Shown: one piece after another, positions 54,606 to 64,000 of the stretch
Layout of the letters: each line of letters starts with the position of its first letter
Numbering within the stretch: the stretch's first letter is position 1
Source of the DNA: Mesorhabditis belari
Taxonomy: Eukaryota > Nematoda > Chromadorea > Rhabditida > Rhabditidae
Assembly (NCBI GenBank): GCA_958450365.1
Contig: CAUEEP010000926.1
Coordinates: forward strand, 186,001-250,000
DNA: 64,000 nucleotides
Reading direction: 5' to 3'
Notes under the pieces: generated by a model
Seen by the model: only the letters and a program-made list of their open reading frames with translations
The model's database searches: none
What the model was told of the DNA's origin: nothing
Position numbers and translations under genes: made by a program

Positions 54606-55377
54606 GGGAGTGGAACAAATGCGACCTTTTTTTTGCGCGCCCGGACATTTGCGCACCCGGACATTTGCGCACCTTTTTTTTCCGCACTTAGCTTATTAGC
54701 GCACCTTTTTTCGCGTTTTAAAAAAGCTCTAAAAGCTAATATTAACCAATTTCTATTCCAAAAGTTGTTTTTCTAGGTAATTTTAGGGCGTAGAATCGAA
54801 ATTTTGGCATATCAGAGCTTGTGGAAGCGAACGGACGGAGTTATACAAAGAGAAAAATCAACAATTTTCTGTAATTTGACCTACCGTAAATACTGTAATA
54901 GTACCCCACCCCTATAATGACGGTGCGGAGCGTTGCGTAGTCTAGCTTTGAACGAGGCTTTCTCGACACTGGTTTATGCTACAAAGTGCAGTTAGGTATC
55001 AAAAAAATAGCCCTGAATTTCAGCTATTTTTTGATACCAAAGACGAATTTTTTGAAAGTACGGGCGCTTTGAAAAAAATGAAATACTAAAAAACTTTTGC
55101 GACTACGCGACTGTACGAGGGCGGTGGGGTACTATTACAGTATTTACGGTAGCCGTTTTGTCTTTCAAATTGGTTCCACACGCTCTGATATGTCAAAATT
55201 TGAATTCGACACCCTCAAATTACCTAGAAAAACAACATTTGGAATAGAAATTGGTTAATATTAGCTTTTAGAGCTTTTTTTATAACGCGAAAAAAGGTGC
55301 GCTAATGGGCAAGGTGCGGAAAAAAAGGTGCGCAAATGTCCGGGTGCGCAAAAAAGGGTCGCATTTGTCCCACTCCC
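54606..55377. mobile_element. Family A foldback element, copy 4, with nested family B
   Basis: Ends GGGAGTGG and CACTCCC are flanked by the 8-bp duplication CTTTTCTT (54598-54605 and 55378-55385). The palindrome is interrupted at its centre by a complete family B element (54884-55149). Confidence 0.85.
54884..55149. mobile_element. Family B foldback element nested in family A
   Basis: A 266-bp element, CCGTAAATACTGTAATAGTA to TACTATTACAGTATTTACGG, inserted at TA (54882-54883) with TA duplicated at 55150-55151. The empty site is seen in the family A copies at 2.5 kb and 1.0 kb. A TA target and inverted ends place it with Tc1/mariner-type non-autonomous elements. Confidence 0.88.
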
Positions 55378-56126
55378 CTTTTCTTACTAGTTAGCAAGGT
55401 AAAGAGGGGCTCCATTTGAGTGGAAATTCAAAGAATTGCCGAACAATAAGAATTGCTTCCTTATCTAAGTACGACAGTTCTAAGAACAACAAAAGAAAGC
55501 CGTGTTTTTGCAAGCGGTGCAATAAAATTGGAAATCAGAGGGAAACAAATTCGGAAGTATTCTCTTCTTTTCTTTCTTTTTTCTCTTTTCCTTCACTCGA
55601 CCTCTTCTCGAGGCGAATCTCGTCGAAAAGCCGCTTTTTTGATGGGGATGGGTTCTTTTTCTTTCTTTTTCTTTCTTTTGCTTCACTTCCCCACTCAGGG
55701 CCACAAATTCACCTGGAAGCACATCTCGAATCGACCGCTTTTACCCCTTCCCACCCACACTCATACGGATTCACAATTTTGATCAGCTTCGGTTTTATGA
55801 ATTGGAAACTGATTTGAATTTGATCTGTTTCTTAAAATGTACTTTGGCTTTGAAAAACAGAAGCACACCCTTCCCGGTGCACTGAATCGCCTGAACCACA
55901 CGTTATTTCTTTCTCCCAAAAACTTCTTCGTAAATTTTAAAATCAAAAACGATTCCCTTACATCATTTCGATCTTTGTTAAATCTCGGTCAACCCTCAGG
56001 ACACAATTTCGAATTCAAATAGATTTAAATGACTTTTTCTGCTGCCATCACGTTGTCAAGCGCGCGACCATTACATTTCTTAAGATTTGCTGATTTCAAA
56101 ACTATTGCAAATAACTTGAATAAGAT

Positions 56127-57750
56127 ACAGTAGAGGGCAAAATGATGGAATATTTTTGTTTTTGATTTCAGGCCTCGATTTAGTTGAAAGCAAAAAGGCT
56201 TTTATTTTGCACAAAAAGAAATTTAATTAAATTTACTTCTTAACCACTTGTTGTTCGTTGGCTTAAAAAAATATTTTTAGGGAAATTATGATAAATCTAA
56301 AGGCAATAATTATGGAATATTTGTTGTGTTCTAATTGAAATTGTTTGAACAAGTTTTTCTATTTGTTTTCTTTTTTAAATATTAATAATTTGTGATGTTT
56401 TTAGTGATGGGTACTACAAAGGAAACGACGTCGGAGAAACGAAATGACGTTGAGCGAATGAGAATGGGTTGGATCAGAAGAAGATTGCCTTATTTCTGGG
56501 AAGATCTCAAGGCACCGTCTCAAAGATTCTACAAAGGAACTCCGTGATTGGATCAAGCAGATCAAGCAAAGCTTTCAAAGACACTAGACGAGTGAAGAAA
56601 ACGACTCCTCGTGATGATTCGCGTATTATTTTTATCAGAAGAGCTAGGCATTCTTTCCATAACTCCATTATTGTTAACACTTTTTGGTTGAGTGAATTTG
56701 ACGCGGAGATTTACACGTTGTTTCGAGTTAAAGTTCGTTTTTTCGAGAGAAATTGCCTTTTTTTTCGAGTGTACTTGCTGAGGGATATTTTCATCCTAAA
56801 GTCTATAGTTAAAATACGCATTGTACTATTGCTGTTTACGCAAATACGCAATCAATACGCATTCATTGTACTATTGCTGTTTACGCAATACGCAATCAAT
56901 GTACTATTGCTGTTTATGCAATACGCAATCAATACGCATTCATTATACTATTACTGTTTACAGGGTTATCCAGGATTACGGGGACTAGGGATATCTTTGA
57001 TATTGCATCTTTTTGCTTACAATTTATATATTACTTTTGTCTTTCTTTTGGTTTATTTTATTTATTTAACTATTTACTCACTATTTTCCCTTAAAAAAAG
57101 CCTTTTTAGAAGAAGTGAGTGTACCGAAATGCGATCATCGACCTACACAAGCGTGGCGTTCTGGCGATGGATAACTCTAAGCGATTGATGATACGCAAAC
57201 AACTTGTTTACAACACGATCAAACGCTTTCAAGAGTTAGGAACAAATTCTGATCGTCCCGGATGTGGTGGTAAAGCGACCATTGTCACCAAGGCTAATAT
57301 CAAGAAGGTTCGAGATCAGCTACGCTTGAAAGCCACTCGTTTGCAGGTCAGGATGGCAAAGAATATGCAAATTTCTCGAACTTCTATGAGCCGTATTGTT
57401 AAAAATTGGTTTGGAATGAAAGCTTCTAAGTTTTCCAAAAGCTAAAAGGCATCCGCACATAAAGCTAGCAACGTTCAAGATTGATGCAAGCAGAATTTCC
57501 CGGATTTTATCGATTTTAATCAGTGGCCACCACCAAGCCCGGACCTCAACCCTCTCGATTATTCTGTATGTGTATTGAAAACAAAAGCAGGCTCGAAACC
57601 CCATCCAACAGTCGATTCTTTGAAGAAAGCTCTTCAGAAAGTTTTGCTGTTTGGGACAAGCTGGACATGCCCTACCTTCTCGCCACCATGGCCTACCTTC
57701 CTAAAACGCCTCCAGACCTGTATTGCCGCCAAGGGAGATCTTTTTGAAAG
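56127..57750 (+). mobile_element. Remnants of two Tc1/mariner transposases
   Basis: At 56460-56640 one reading frame gives LDQKKIALFLGRSQGTVSKI and then KKTTPRDDSRIIFI. This is the paired helix-turn-helix start and TPRDDRRI-type motif of Tc1 transposases; it then runs into unrelated AT-rich sequence. A second, different transposase starts near 57113 (RNAIIDLHKRGVLAMDNSKR, then QISRTSMSRIVKNWFGMKAS). It jumps at about 57450 to WPPPSPDLNPLDYSVWSVLK, the region of the last catalytic block, so most of the DDE core is missing. Frames change several times. A possible Tc1-type left end, TACAGTAGAGGGCAAAATGA, lies at 56127. Neither copy can be active. Confidence 0.6.
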
Positions 57751-57934
57751 AAAGGTAAAGTTTTATATTAAATTATTGTATTAAAATAAATTTTTGCTGT
57801 TTTCGTGTTATTTTAATGTAAGGTATTGCCGTCAAGGGAGATCTTTTTGATCTTTAAATCTTTAAATCTTTAAATCCTCGAGTTCTTTAGTTCCCGTAAT
57901 CTTGTATATAAAATTTCAGCTCTTGATTGGAGCA

Positions 57935-58091
57935 TATGAATGAGTGGTCCCGCTTTCGTTCATAACTTTGTCTAGAGATAATATGATTCATACTTTTTTT
58001 TCAAAAAGATCTCCCTTGGCGGCAATACAGACCTATGAATGAGTGGACCCGCTTTCGTTCATAACTTTGTCTAGAGATAATATGATTCATA
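57935..58091. repeat. 57-bp direct repeats around a 40-bp copy of nearby transposase DNA
   Basis: TATGAATGAGTGG.CCCGCTTT to ATGATTCATA occurs at 57935-57992 and 58034-58091. The bases between (to about 58033) include CAAAAAGATCTCCCTTGGCG GCAATACAG, the reverse complement of 57717-57745. Confidence 0.8.
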
Positions 58092-58795
58092 ACTTTTTAT
58101 ATATCTAGTTGCATAGAGGAGATTTTCAGCTTTCAAATAATACCAAAAACAGTTTGATTGGTTAGCTCAGTTCAAGAAAAAAAAAGCCATTTCGGAGCCG
58201 TGTTGCTAGGCTTTTATGGGAACGAAAAAAAAAATCCAATCAAGCTTTATTTTGCAGCATTCAAAAATCTGTGTGCTTCAAACTATGTAAAAATAAAAAA
58301 TAATATCTCTAGAGAAAGTTATGAACCTTTAAAGCAAAACATTCATTCAAAATGCCAAAGCGTAGAGCCCAAATTGATTGAGTCTCTCAACAAAGAGATT
58401 TAAAAGAAAAGATGAACTTAAAGATGAATGGATTTCTTAAAGTTAAAGTTCTATTGTAAAAACAGAAACCTGACAAGTTTCTTTCACTCTTGATCTAAAA
58501 TATTTGTCTGTTTTCTCATTTCAAAGGCATTTTCACTAGACTTTCCACTAAATAATGCTCATTTGTCGGTGAGTGATTGGATTGAGGGAAATCGTTTGAT
58601 TGATATTTATGAGGATTCATTTTCTTTCTTATCTTTTCTCTTTCTCTTTCTTTTTTTGTGTCTTTTGATCTCAAAATGTAACTCTCTAATGAATGAGTTG
58701 ATTGAGGTTGATGATCGTTTGATAAAAAGATAAAAAGATTGGTGAATTTGGGAAAATCAACTTGAACACATGTTCTCTGACCTTCTTGTTCTTCT

Positions 58796-59395
58796 TCTTG
58801 TTCTCTGACTCATTTCCAGAGTACTGTAAAGTTGTCATTGATAACTAGGATAAAAGCCACTCATCGGTTTACTAAGTTACCGTATCTTTCTTTTTCTTTA
58901 CTCAATTAAATGTTTTTTAAGTCATTGTTATGTAGTACTTTACATAATCCTTGTTCACAAAGACTTAAGCAAACAAAACTTAAGCCCTTTAGAAACAAGG
59001 ACGTTTAAACTCTGATCAATTCGGATCAACCCATGTGATCTTCTTGTTCTCTGACTCATCTCCAGAGTACTGTAAAGTTGTTATTGATAACTAGGATAAA
59101 AGCCACTCATTGGTTTTCTAAGTTACCGTATCCTTCTTTTTTTTACTCAATTAAATGCTTTTTTTAAGCCAAAGCAAGTTTTAGAAGCCATTACTGTGTG
59201 TTTTTAAATATCAAAAACTTATAAACTGTCATCAAACATCAACTCCTTTATGTAGAGATTTTCTGAACAAAAAAACGCATTGTTATGTAGAACTTTACAT
59301 AATCCTTATTCACAAAGACTTAAGCAAACAGAACTTTAGAACTTCAGAGCAGAACAGAGCGTTTAGAAACAAGGACGTTTAAAATCTGATCAATT
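58796..59395. repeat. Tandem duplication with an insert in the second copy
   Basis: The segment 58796-59019 (TTGTTCTCTGACTCAT to AAACAAGGACGTTTAAA) is repeated from about 59042. The second copy is split by about 110 bp (59168-59278) of unrelated DNA. Confidence 0.75.
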
Positions 59396-59635
59396 CTTAT
59401 TTTCCATTTTCTTTCCAGCTTTAACAGCATAAATAGAGTCAAATTTAAAGCTCATTGGTTGCATTTTGTAACAAAAATGAGCCTTGAATTTCCTCTATTT
59501 GTCCTCTTTACTGTAAATTTGTTATTAAATTCAAGTTCAAAGCTCATTAAACTTTGTGTTGCTCTCTAAAAAGTGCTATTAAACAAAGAAAACTTGAAAG
59601 ATGTTAACATTTAGCTAATGGCAAGTCAGTATCTA

Positions 59636-59901
59636 CCGTAAATAATGTAATAGTACCCCACCGCCCTCGTACAGTCGCGTAGTCGCAAAAGTTTTTTAGT
59701 ATTTCATTTTTTTCAAAGCGCCTGTACTTTCAAAAAATGCGCGCTTAGGTATCAAAAAATAGCCCTGAATTTCAGCTTTCATTTGATACCTAAGCGCGCA
59801 TTGTAGCATAAACCAGTGTCGAGAAAAACGCGTTCAAAGCTAGACTACGCAACACTCCGCACCGTCATTATGGGGGTGGGGTACTATTACAGTATTTACG
59901 G
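59636..59901. mobile_element. Family B element, complete, start of the B-X-Y-B arrangement
   Basis: Complete copy with TA at the left (59634-59635). Its right end is followed by spacer X (59902-60006), spacer Y (60007-60085) and a second, half copy of B. Confidence 0.85.
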
Positions 59902-60085
59902 TAGGTATTAGGCCGTAAGCATTACTGTATTGAGTTGTGCATTTGTTTGTGTCATGTTGTAGAAATGTAGATTTATATCGTTTCCAAAAGATGGAAAAGT
60001 TGAGCGCTAGAAATGATTCAAGAATATAGACTAATCTCTTTCAAATGCAAAGACTATAAAGTAATCGTTAGCAATGATCTTTGGT

Positions 60086-60237
60086 ACCAAAAAATAGCCC
60101 TGAATTTCAGCTATTTTTTGATACCTAAGCGCGCATTGTAGCATAAACCAGTGTCGAGAAAAACTCGTTCAAAGCTAGATTACGCAACACTCCGCACCGT
60201 CATTATGGTCGATGGGGTACTATTACAGTATTCACGG
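60086..60237. mobile_element. Half copy of family B after spacers X and Y
   Basis: Starts in the middle of B (CAAAAAATAGCCCTG) and runs to a normal B end (ATTCACGG followed by TA). The same Y-to-half-B join occurs, inverted, at 63.36 kb. Confidence 0.85.
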
Positions 60238-60999
60238 TATGTATCTTCAGCTTCTAGAAGCTCTTCAAGATATGCTCAATCTAATCTATTCAACTCTTAG
60301 ATTCTTAAAAATCGAATATCAAGTCGTAAAAATCGAATATCTTTATCAAATAACTGACTATTTTGAAAAATGAACATTATTGAGTTCAGCTAGATTCAGC
60401 TAGATTGAGACAACTTTTTCACAAGGATTCTAATTGTAGAAAAGATATTTCAAAGAATAAACTCTGGTTTAACGTCTCTTTTTTGCAATTTTTAAACTTT
60501 TTTAATAATTTGTAAATCTTCTTAAAGCCAAAAAGAATAAATTTCGTCTCTTTTGGATAAAAATTCGGGAGAAAGCTTCTTTTTTTAGCTATATTTCTTT
60601 TCGAATTTCAAATTCGAGTTTTCTGAAATTTCTCCAGCCAATTTCGAGTTCAATTTTTCCCCGATACAGACTACCGGAATTCCCTAGAGACTTTTCGCTA
60701 CTTTCCTCAGCATTTTTTCTCTTTTTTTCTTTAAAATAGAATTTCCCATCCCGTTCTATCATTTACCTGTTATCGAGAATTTGAAACAAATTTGGGAAAC
60801 TTTTTGTTAACAACTTTCTATCGCTCAATTTTCTTTTTTATTTGCTAGCAAAACCTTTGTATTTTGAGTGTTTAGAAAGCCTTTATTCAATCGTTTTCTA
60901 AAAAGTCGGCTTAAGATGAAGGTTATACTGTACGTACGTACTATTGTACTGTGCGTACGTACTATTGTACTGTACGTACGTACGTACTATTGTACTGTA

Positions 61000-61060
61000 T
61001 TGGAACCGTATTGGAACTGTATTAGATCAAAATAGGGAACCGTATTGGAACCGTATTGGA
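61000..61060. repeat. Short piece of the 12-bp satellite
   Basis: TATTGGAACCGTATTGGAAC with an ATTAGATCAAAATAGG variant, inverted relative to the other arrays. It follows a TACGTACGTACTATTGTACTG repeat (60930-61000). Confidence 0.8.
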
Positions 61061-61326
61061 ATATCAGAGCTATGATCCCATCCATTTCCATTCCTATTTC
61101 CATTGTTTCCTCTTTGTCCATTTTGTCCATTTTCATTTTGATTGCATGCACCCATCGCTCAGAGATTTCAGGGGTCCATGATTCGGCTAGAAGCTTAGCT
61201 GAACAATAGTGAAAATTTAGATAAAGGTCTATGTCTATGTCTAGTCTATGTCTAGTCTATTCCAATATGGTTCCAATATATTGGAACTGTACGTATATAC
61301 TATTGTATTGTACGTACGTACTAATA

Positions 61327-61857
61327 GGTTGATGCATAAGTCTTTTCGTTTTTTTCGTACTTCTGTTAAAAAGTAACAAATTCACCAATTAATCTATAGT
61401 TTGCTCTATAAAAAAAGTGTTTTTTTGTTCAATTTGCATCTTTTTAAATGAATTTCGGTTCACTTTCAAGCAAATTCGAGAGTGAAAAACGCCTTTTTCG
61501 TAAAAATCTATAAAAAACTCTACGGAAAAATAGGATGAATTTCTCTGAAATTGAATGAATTTCTCTGAAATTTTGGCGAAATATCAAACGTTTTTTTTCT
61601 CTATCTTTTATCTATTGACACGAAGATAGGTTTTCTTTAGCTAAGGTGTCTAAACCGCATCATCGAGTTAGCCCTTTTTGACTACCCGACTTCATACTCT
61701 CAAGAAAATCCAGGCATTAAATATTTTTAAACCCGTTTTAATGTTATTTTGCAGAAAAATAATTGCTTTTTCTAATGAAATCAACCGTAGTTTAATTGGT
61801 GCATTTGTTGGCTTGAAACGGCAGACGAAAAGGAACGAAAAGACTTATGCATCAACC
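61327..61857. mobile_element. Family M mariner-like non-autonomous element
   Basis: A 531-bp sequence with ends GGTTGATGCATAAGTCTTTT and the inverse, flanked by TA. The end is close to those of mariner elements. No transposase frame is left. Confidence 0.8.
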
Positions 61858-63094
61858 TAATATTATACTGTACGTAATTAAGCTGAAAATGTATTCTGAT
61901 TGTCTTTTAAATCGTAGCAAGAAAGTTGCTCGAATCGCGTAGGTATTTAATATCCAAAAAAATATTGCTCAAATTATAAGTCTACCTTTGTCAGCATATT
62001 TCTAAATAGAATGAAACTGATAATGAATCGGGTAAACAAGTTTGAGGTCAATTTAGAGGTCAAAAATCAGTGAGACCTATATTTGGCCTCTTTCACCATC
62101 TCGAAATGGAATAGCCAAAGGGAAACCTATCTACCGGGGCGTCTGCCAGATCACGAGCGATTACGCTGGCGCAATGGGAGCACAGAGAACGCACAGAGAG
62201 CAAAGAGAATTTTTCTTTTGCTCTGTACATCGTTTCCGTATAAGATTTGAAGCTAAAAATTTGCATACGGGGATTTTCAGGCTTGGGGAATCGATTGAGG
62301 CTATTTTGCTGAGTCTAAGTCTAATAGGAACACAGGCTTTTTTCTTGATATCTTGATAATTTTAACAATATTCAGGTCCTTGATCTTTTGCCTTGTAGAT
62401 GGTAGAAAAAAAATACTTTCTGAAAGTCGTTAAAAGTTCTCAAAACTCAAAACTTTTTGGGAAATCCCTCATTTGAGGGCTGTATAAGTTTTTGTGTTGT
62501 AGCTCTTGTTCCTGAACGTATTCTGATTAAAAAAAATTTGTTCACGCTTCACCGCTTTCATTTCTTTTCTTTTCGATCTGATAGAATCACTTTTTCTAAT
62601 CTCACCTTGTATCCTTTATTTGCAATTCCCAGAAAACAGTCATCAAGTTCAATAGTTAATCAAGTTCGAGTTTTTCTCCAATCGATTTCTTTCCTTCAAA
62701 TGGCAACAGCTGAATTGCAACAGCTGAAATTTTTGCATTAAATGAAGGAAATATTTCTCTCCCCATTCAATAAAAAAATAGCATTTCTTTGGCTTTAAAA
62801 AATAGCATTTCTGGTATTTTTTCTTTAGCCTTTTCTTTAACCTTTTCTTTAGCCTTTTCTTTAGCCTTTTCTTTAGCCTTTTGCCTTCTTTCCGATCTAC
62901 ATGTCTGAATATAATTCTAAAATGAGCATCCCATCTTTTTTTGGGTATTGTTTTTTTGACTTTAAACTAATTCTGAGAGTTTTCATTGCCGATCTTGCTT
63001 TTTTAGCGAACTTTTTTCCCCATTTGAGGTTTATAGGAGCCACTTGTTCTTTATTGTACTTCGTGTTCAAAACAAAAACAAACAAAAACCCCCC
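61858..63094. other. Gene-free stretch
   Basis: Unique AT-rich DNA with only short open frames and the microsatellite at 62822. Nothing further seen. Confidence 0.4.
62822..62884. repeat. TTTCTTTAGCCT microsatellite
   Basis: About five units of 12 bp, TTTCTTTAGCCT. Confidence 0.85.
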
Positions 63095-63443
63095 TTTCTA
63101 GCGCTCAACTTTCCCATCTTTTGGAAACGATATAAAATCTACATTTCTACAACATGACACAAACAAATGCACAACTCAATACAGTAATGCCTACGGCCTA
63201 ATACCTACCGTAAATACTGTAATAGTACCCCCACCCCCATAATGACGGTGCGGAGTGTTGCGTAGTCTAGCTTTGAACGAGTTTTTCTCGACACTGGTTT
63301 ATGCTACAATGCGCGCTTAGGTATCAAATGAAAGCTGAAATTCAGGGCTATTTTTTGATACCAAAGATCATTGCTAACGATTACTTTATAGTCTTTGCAT
63401 TTGAAAGAGATTAGTCTATATTCTTGAATCATTTCTAGCGCTC
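63095..63443. mobile_element. X - half B - Y module, circularly permuted and inverted
   Basis: On the plus strand the order is X' (63107-63207), half B' (63208-63363), Y' (63364-63431), all inverted relative to the 60-kb locus. Twelve-base direct repeats TTTCTAGCGCTC bound it (63095-63106 and 63432-63443). That same 12-mer, inverted, is the X-Y junction at 60002-60013. Confidence 0.8.
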
Positions 63444-63586
63444 CTAATACCCCTTAAAGCTTTTGAAAAGAAAAATCCATGTCTATGGGAAATTTGGAGT
63501 TGGAAATTAGTTGGATCGAAGATAACAGATTCCTAATCACTCAGCCATAGCAGCAGAAAAAAAAACAGAAAAGATTAGCAAAGCGT

Positions 63587-63912
63587 TAGGTAACTGTTGA
63601 AAGATTGTGTAAACAGGATAAGCACGGATGGATGGACAAGTTCTTCAATAGATCTCATGTTGATCTAGATAACCTACTGTCAAATTTGCGTGCAATAGGA
63701 TGCGTGTGTTTTGTCCTTTTTGAAGAAATCCTTTGCACTTTGTTCACTTTATATAAGAAGTTTTGAGTTTTTTTTTTATTTGAAATCTGACTACGTCATC
63801 ATTTCTATTTTTGGCCCTCAATTTATCTAGATCAACATGTGATCTATTGAAGAACTTGTCCATCCATCCGCGCTTATCCTGTTTACACAATCTTTCAACA
63901 GTTACCTAACGT
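63587..63912. mobile_element. Foldback element Q
   Basis: Arms of about 82 bp (GTTAGGTAACTGTTGAAAGA and inverse) enclose about 155 bp. Both arms include CTTGTCCATCCATCCG-type sequence and AGATCACATGTTGATC. Confidence 0.65.
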
Positions 63913-64000
63913 TCATTCATTCAATTTAGGTTTCCGAAAAAAAAACAAACAACAACAAAGTTCTTGAAATCGAAATATGAAAAAAGGGGGTTTAGATCTT

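Noticed and set aside
55416..55817. Two overlapping plus-strand frames of 109-133 codons
   Set aside because: Low-complexity Phe/Ser/Leu composition from T-rich runs, no start context, no neighbouring exons.
63475..63556. Possible tRNA-like sequence on the minus strand
   Set aside because: Only an A-box-like TGGCTGAGTGATTAGG is visible; no B box at the expected distance.

Overview
This window is eukaryotic genomic DNA, AT-rich, and most probably from a nematode. Split genes have many short introns (about 40-60 bp) whose 3' splice sites read TTTTAG or TTTCAG, the F-box-like family and Tc1/mariner debris are of nematode style, and there are no bacterial-type operons. No strong clue fixes the genus. 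The translations and splice phases below were worked out by eye, so exon edges are approximate unless stated.

Genes. The first 27 kb holds the conserved genes. Four lie on the minus strand: a GT31-type glycosyltransferase-like gene (about 8.2-4.35 kb), a clear VPS15/PIK3R4 orthologue (15738-9676; pseudokinase-like kinase domain, HEAT repeats, WD40 repeats), a small gene of unknown function (17619-16200), and a second GT31-type gene (22144-18560). A plus-strand gene of unknown function (22763-24689) is divergent from the second GT31 gene, and a very small minus-strand gene lies at 26943-25622. Farther right come an inverted pair of broken F-box-like genes (47.4-48.4 and 52.2-50.9 kb) with a truncated protein kinase gene between them, the 3' exons of an acidic-tailed protein (54.35-53.99 kb), and remnants of a non-LTR reverse transcriptase and of two Tc1/mariner transposases.

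Repeats. Roughly half the window is small foldback elements. They are named A to Q here for reference only: A and H (ends GGGAGTGG, 8-bp target duplications, Merlin-like), B and D (ends CCGTA, TA target), G, K and M (mariner-like ends, TA target), E and L (TTAA target, piggyBac-like), plus C, F, I, J, N, O, P and Q. Many sit in introns of the GT31 genes, of the small gene and of the unknown genes. About ten tRNA-like sequences and one nearly intact tRNA-Gly(GCC) are present; two tRNA-like copies carry extra DNA in the anticodon region. Several minisatellites have a 21-bp period.

The most unusual pattern is how elements and their flanks are arranged. Three unrelated elements (G at 17818, N at 28530, A at 29736) are exactly bounded by long direct repeats (54, about 113 and about 107 bp) instead of their normal 2- or 8-bp duplications. 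Two other loci show the reciprocal order, with two copies of an element around a spacer whose halves are joined in swapped order (G-F-G at 23.0-23.9 kb; B-X-Y-B at 59.6-60.2 kb). The X/Y spacer also occurs circularly permuted at 63.1-63.4 kb between 12-bp direct repeats. All of these arrangements are what single-crossover integration of small circles made of element plus flank would leave. That explanation is an inference; staggered-break fill-in, unequal exchange or assembly error are the alternatives.
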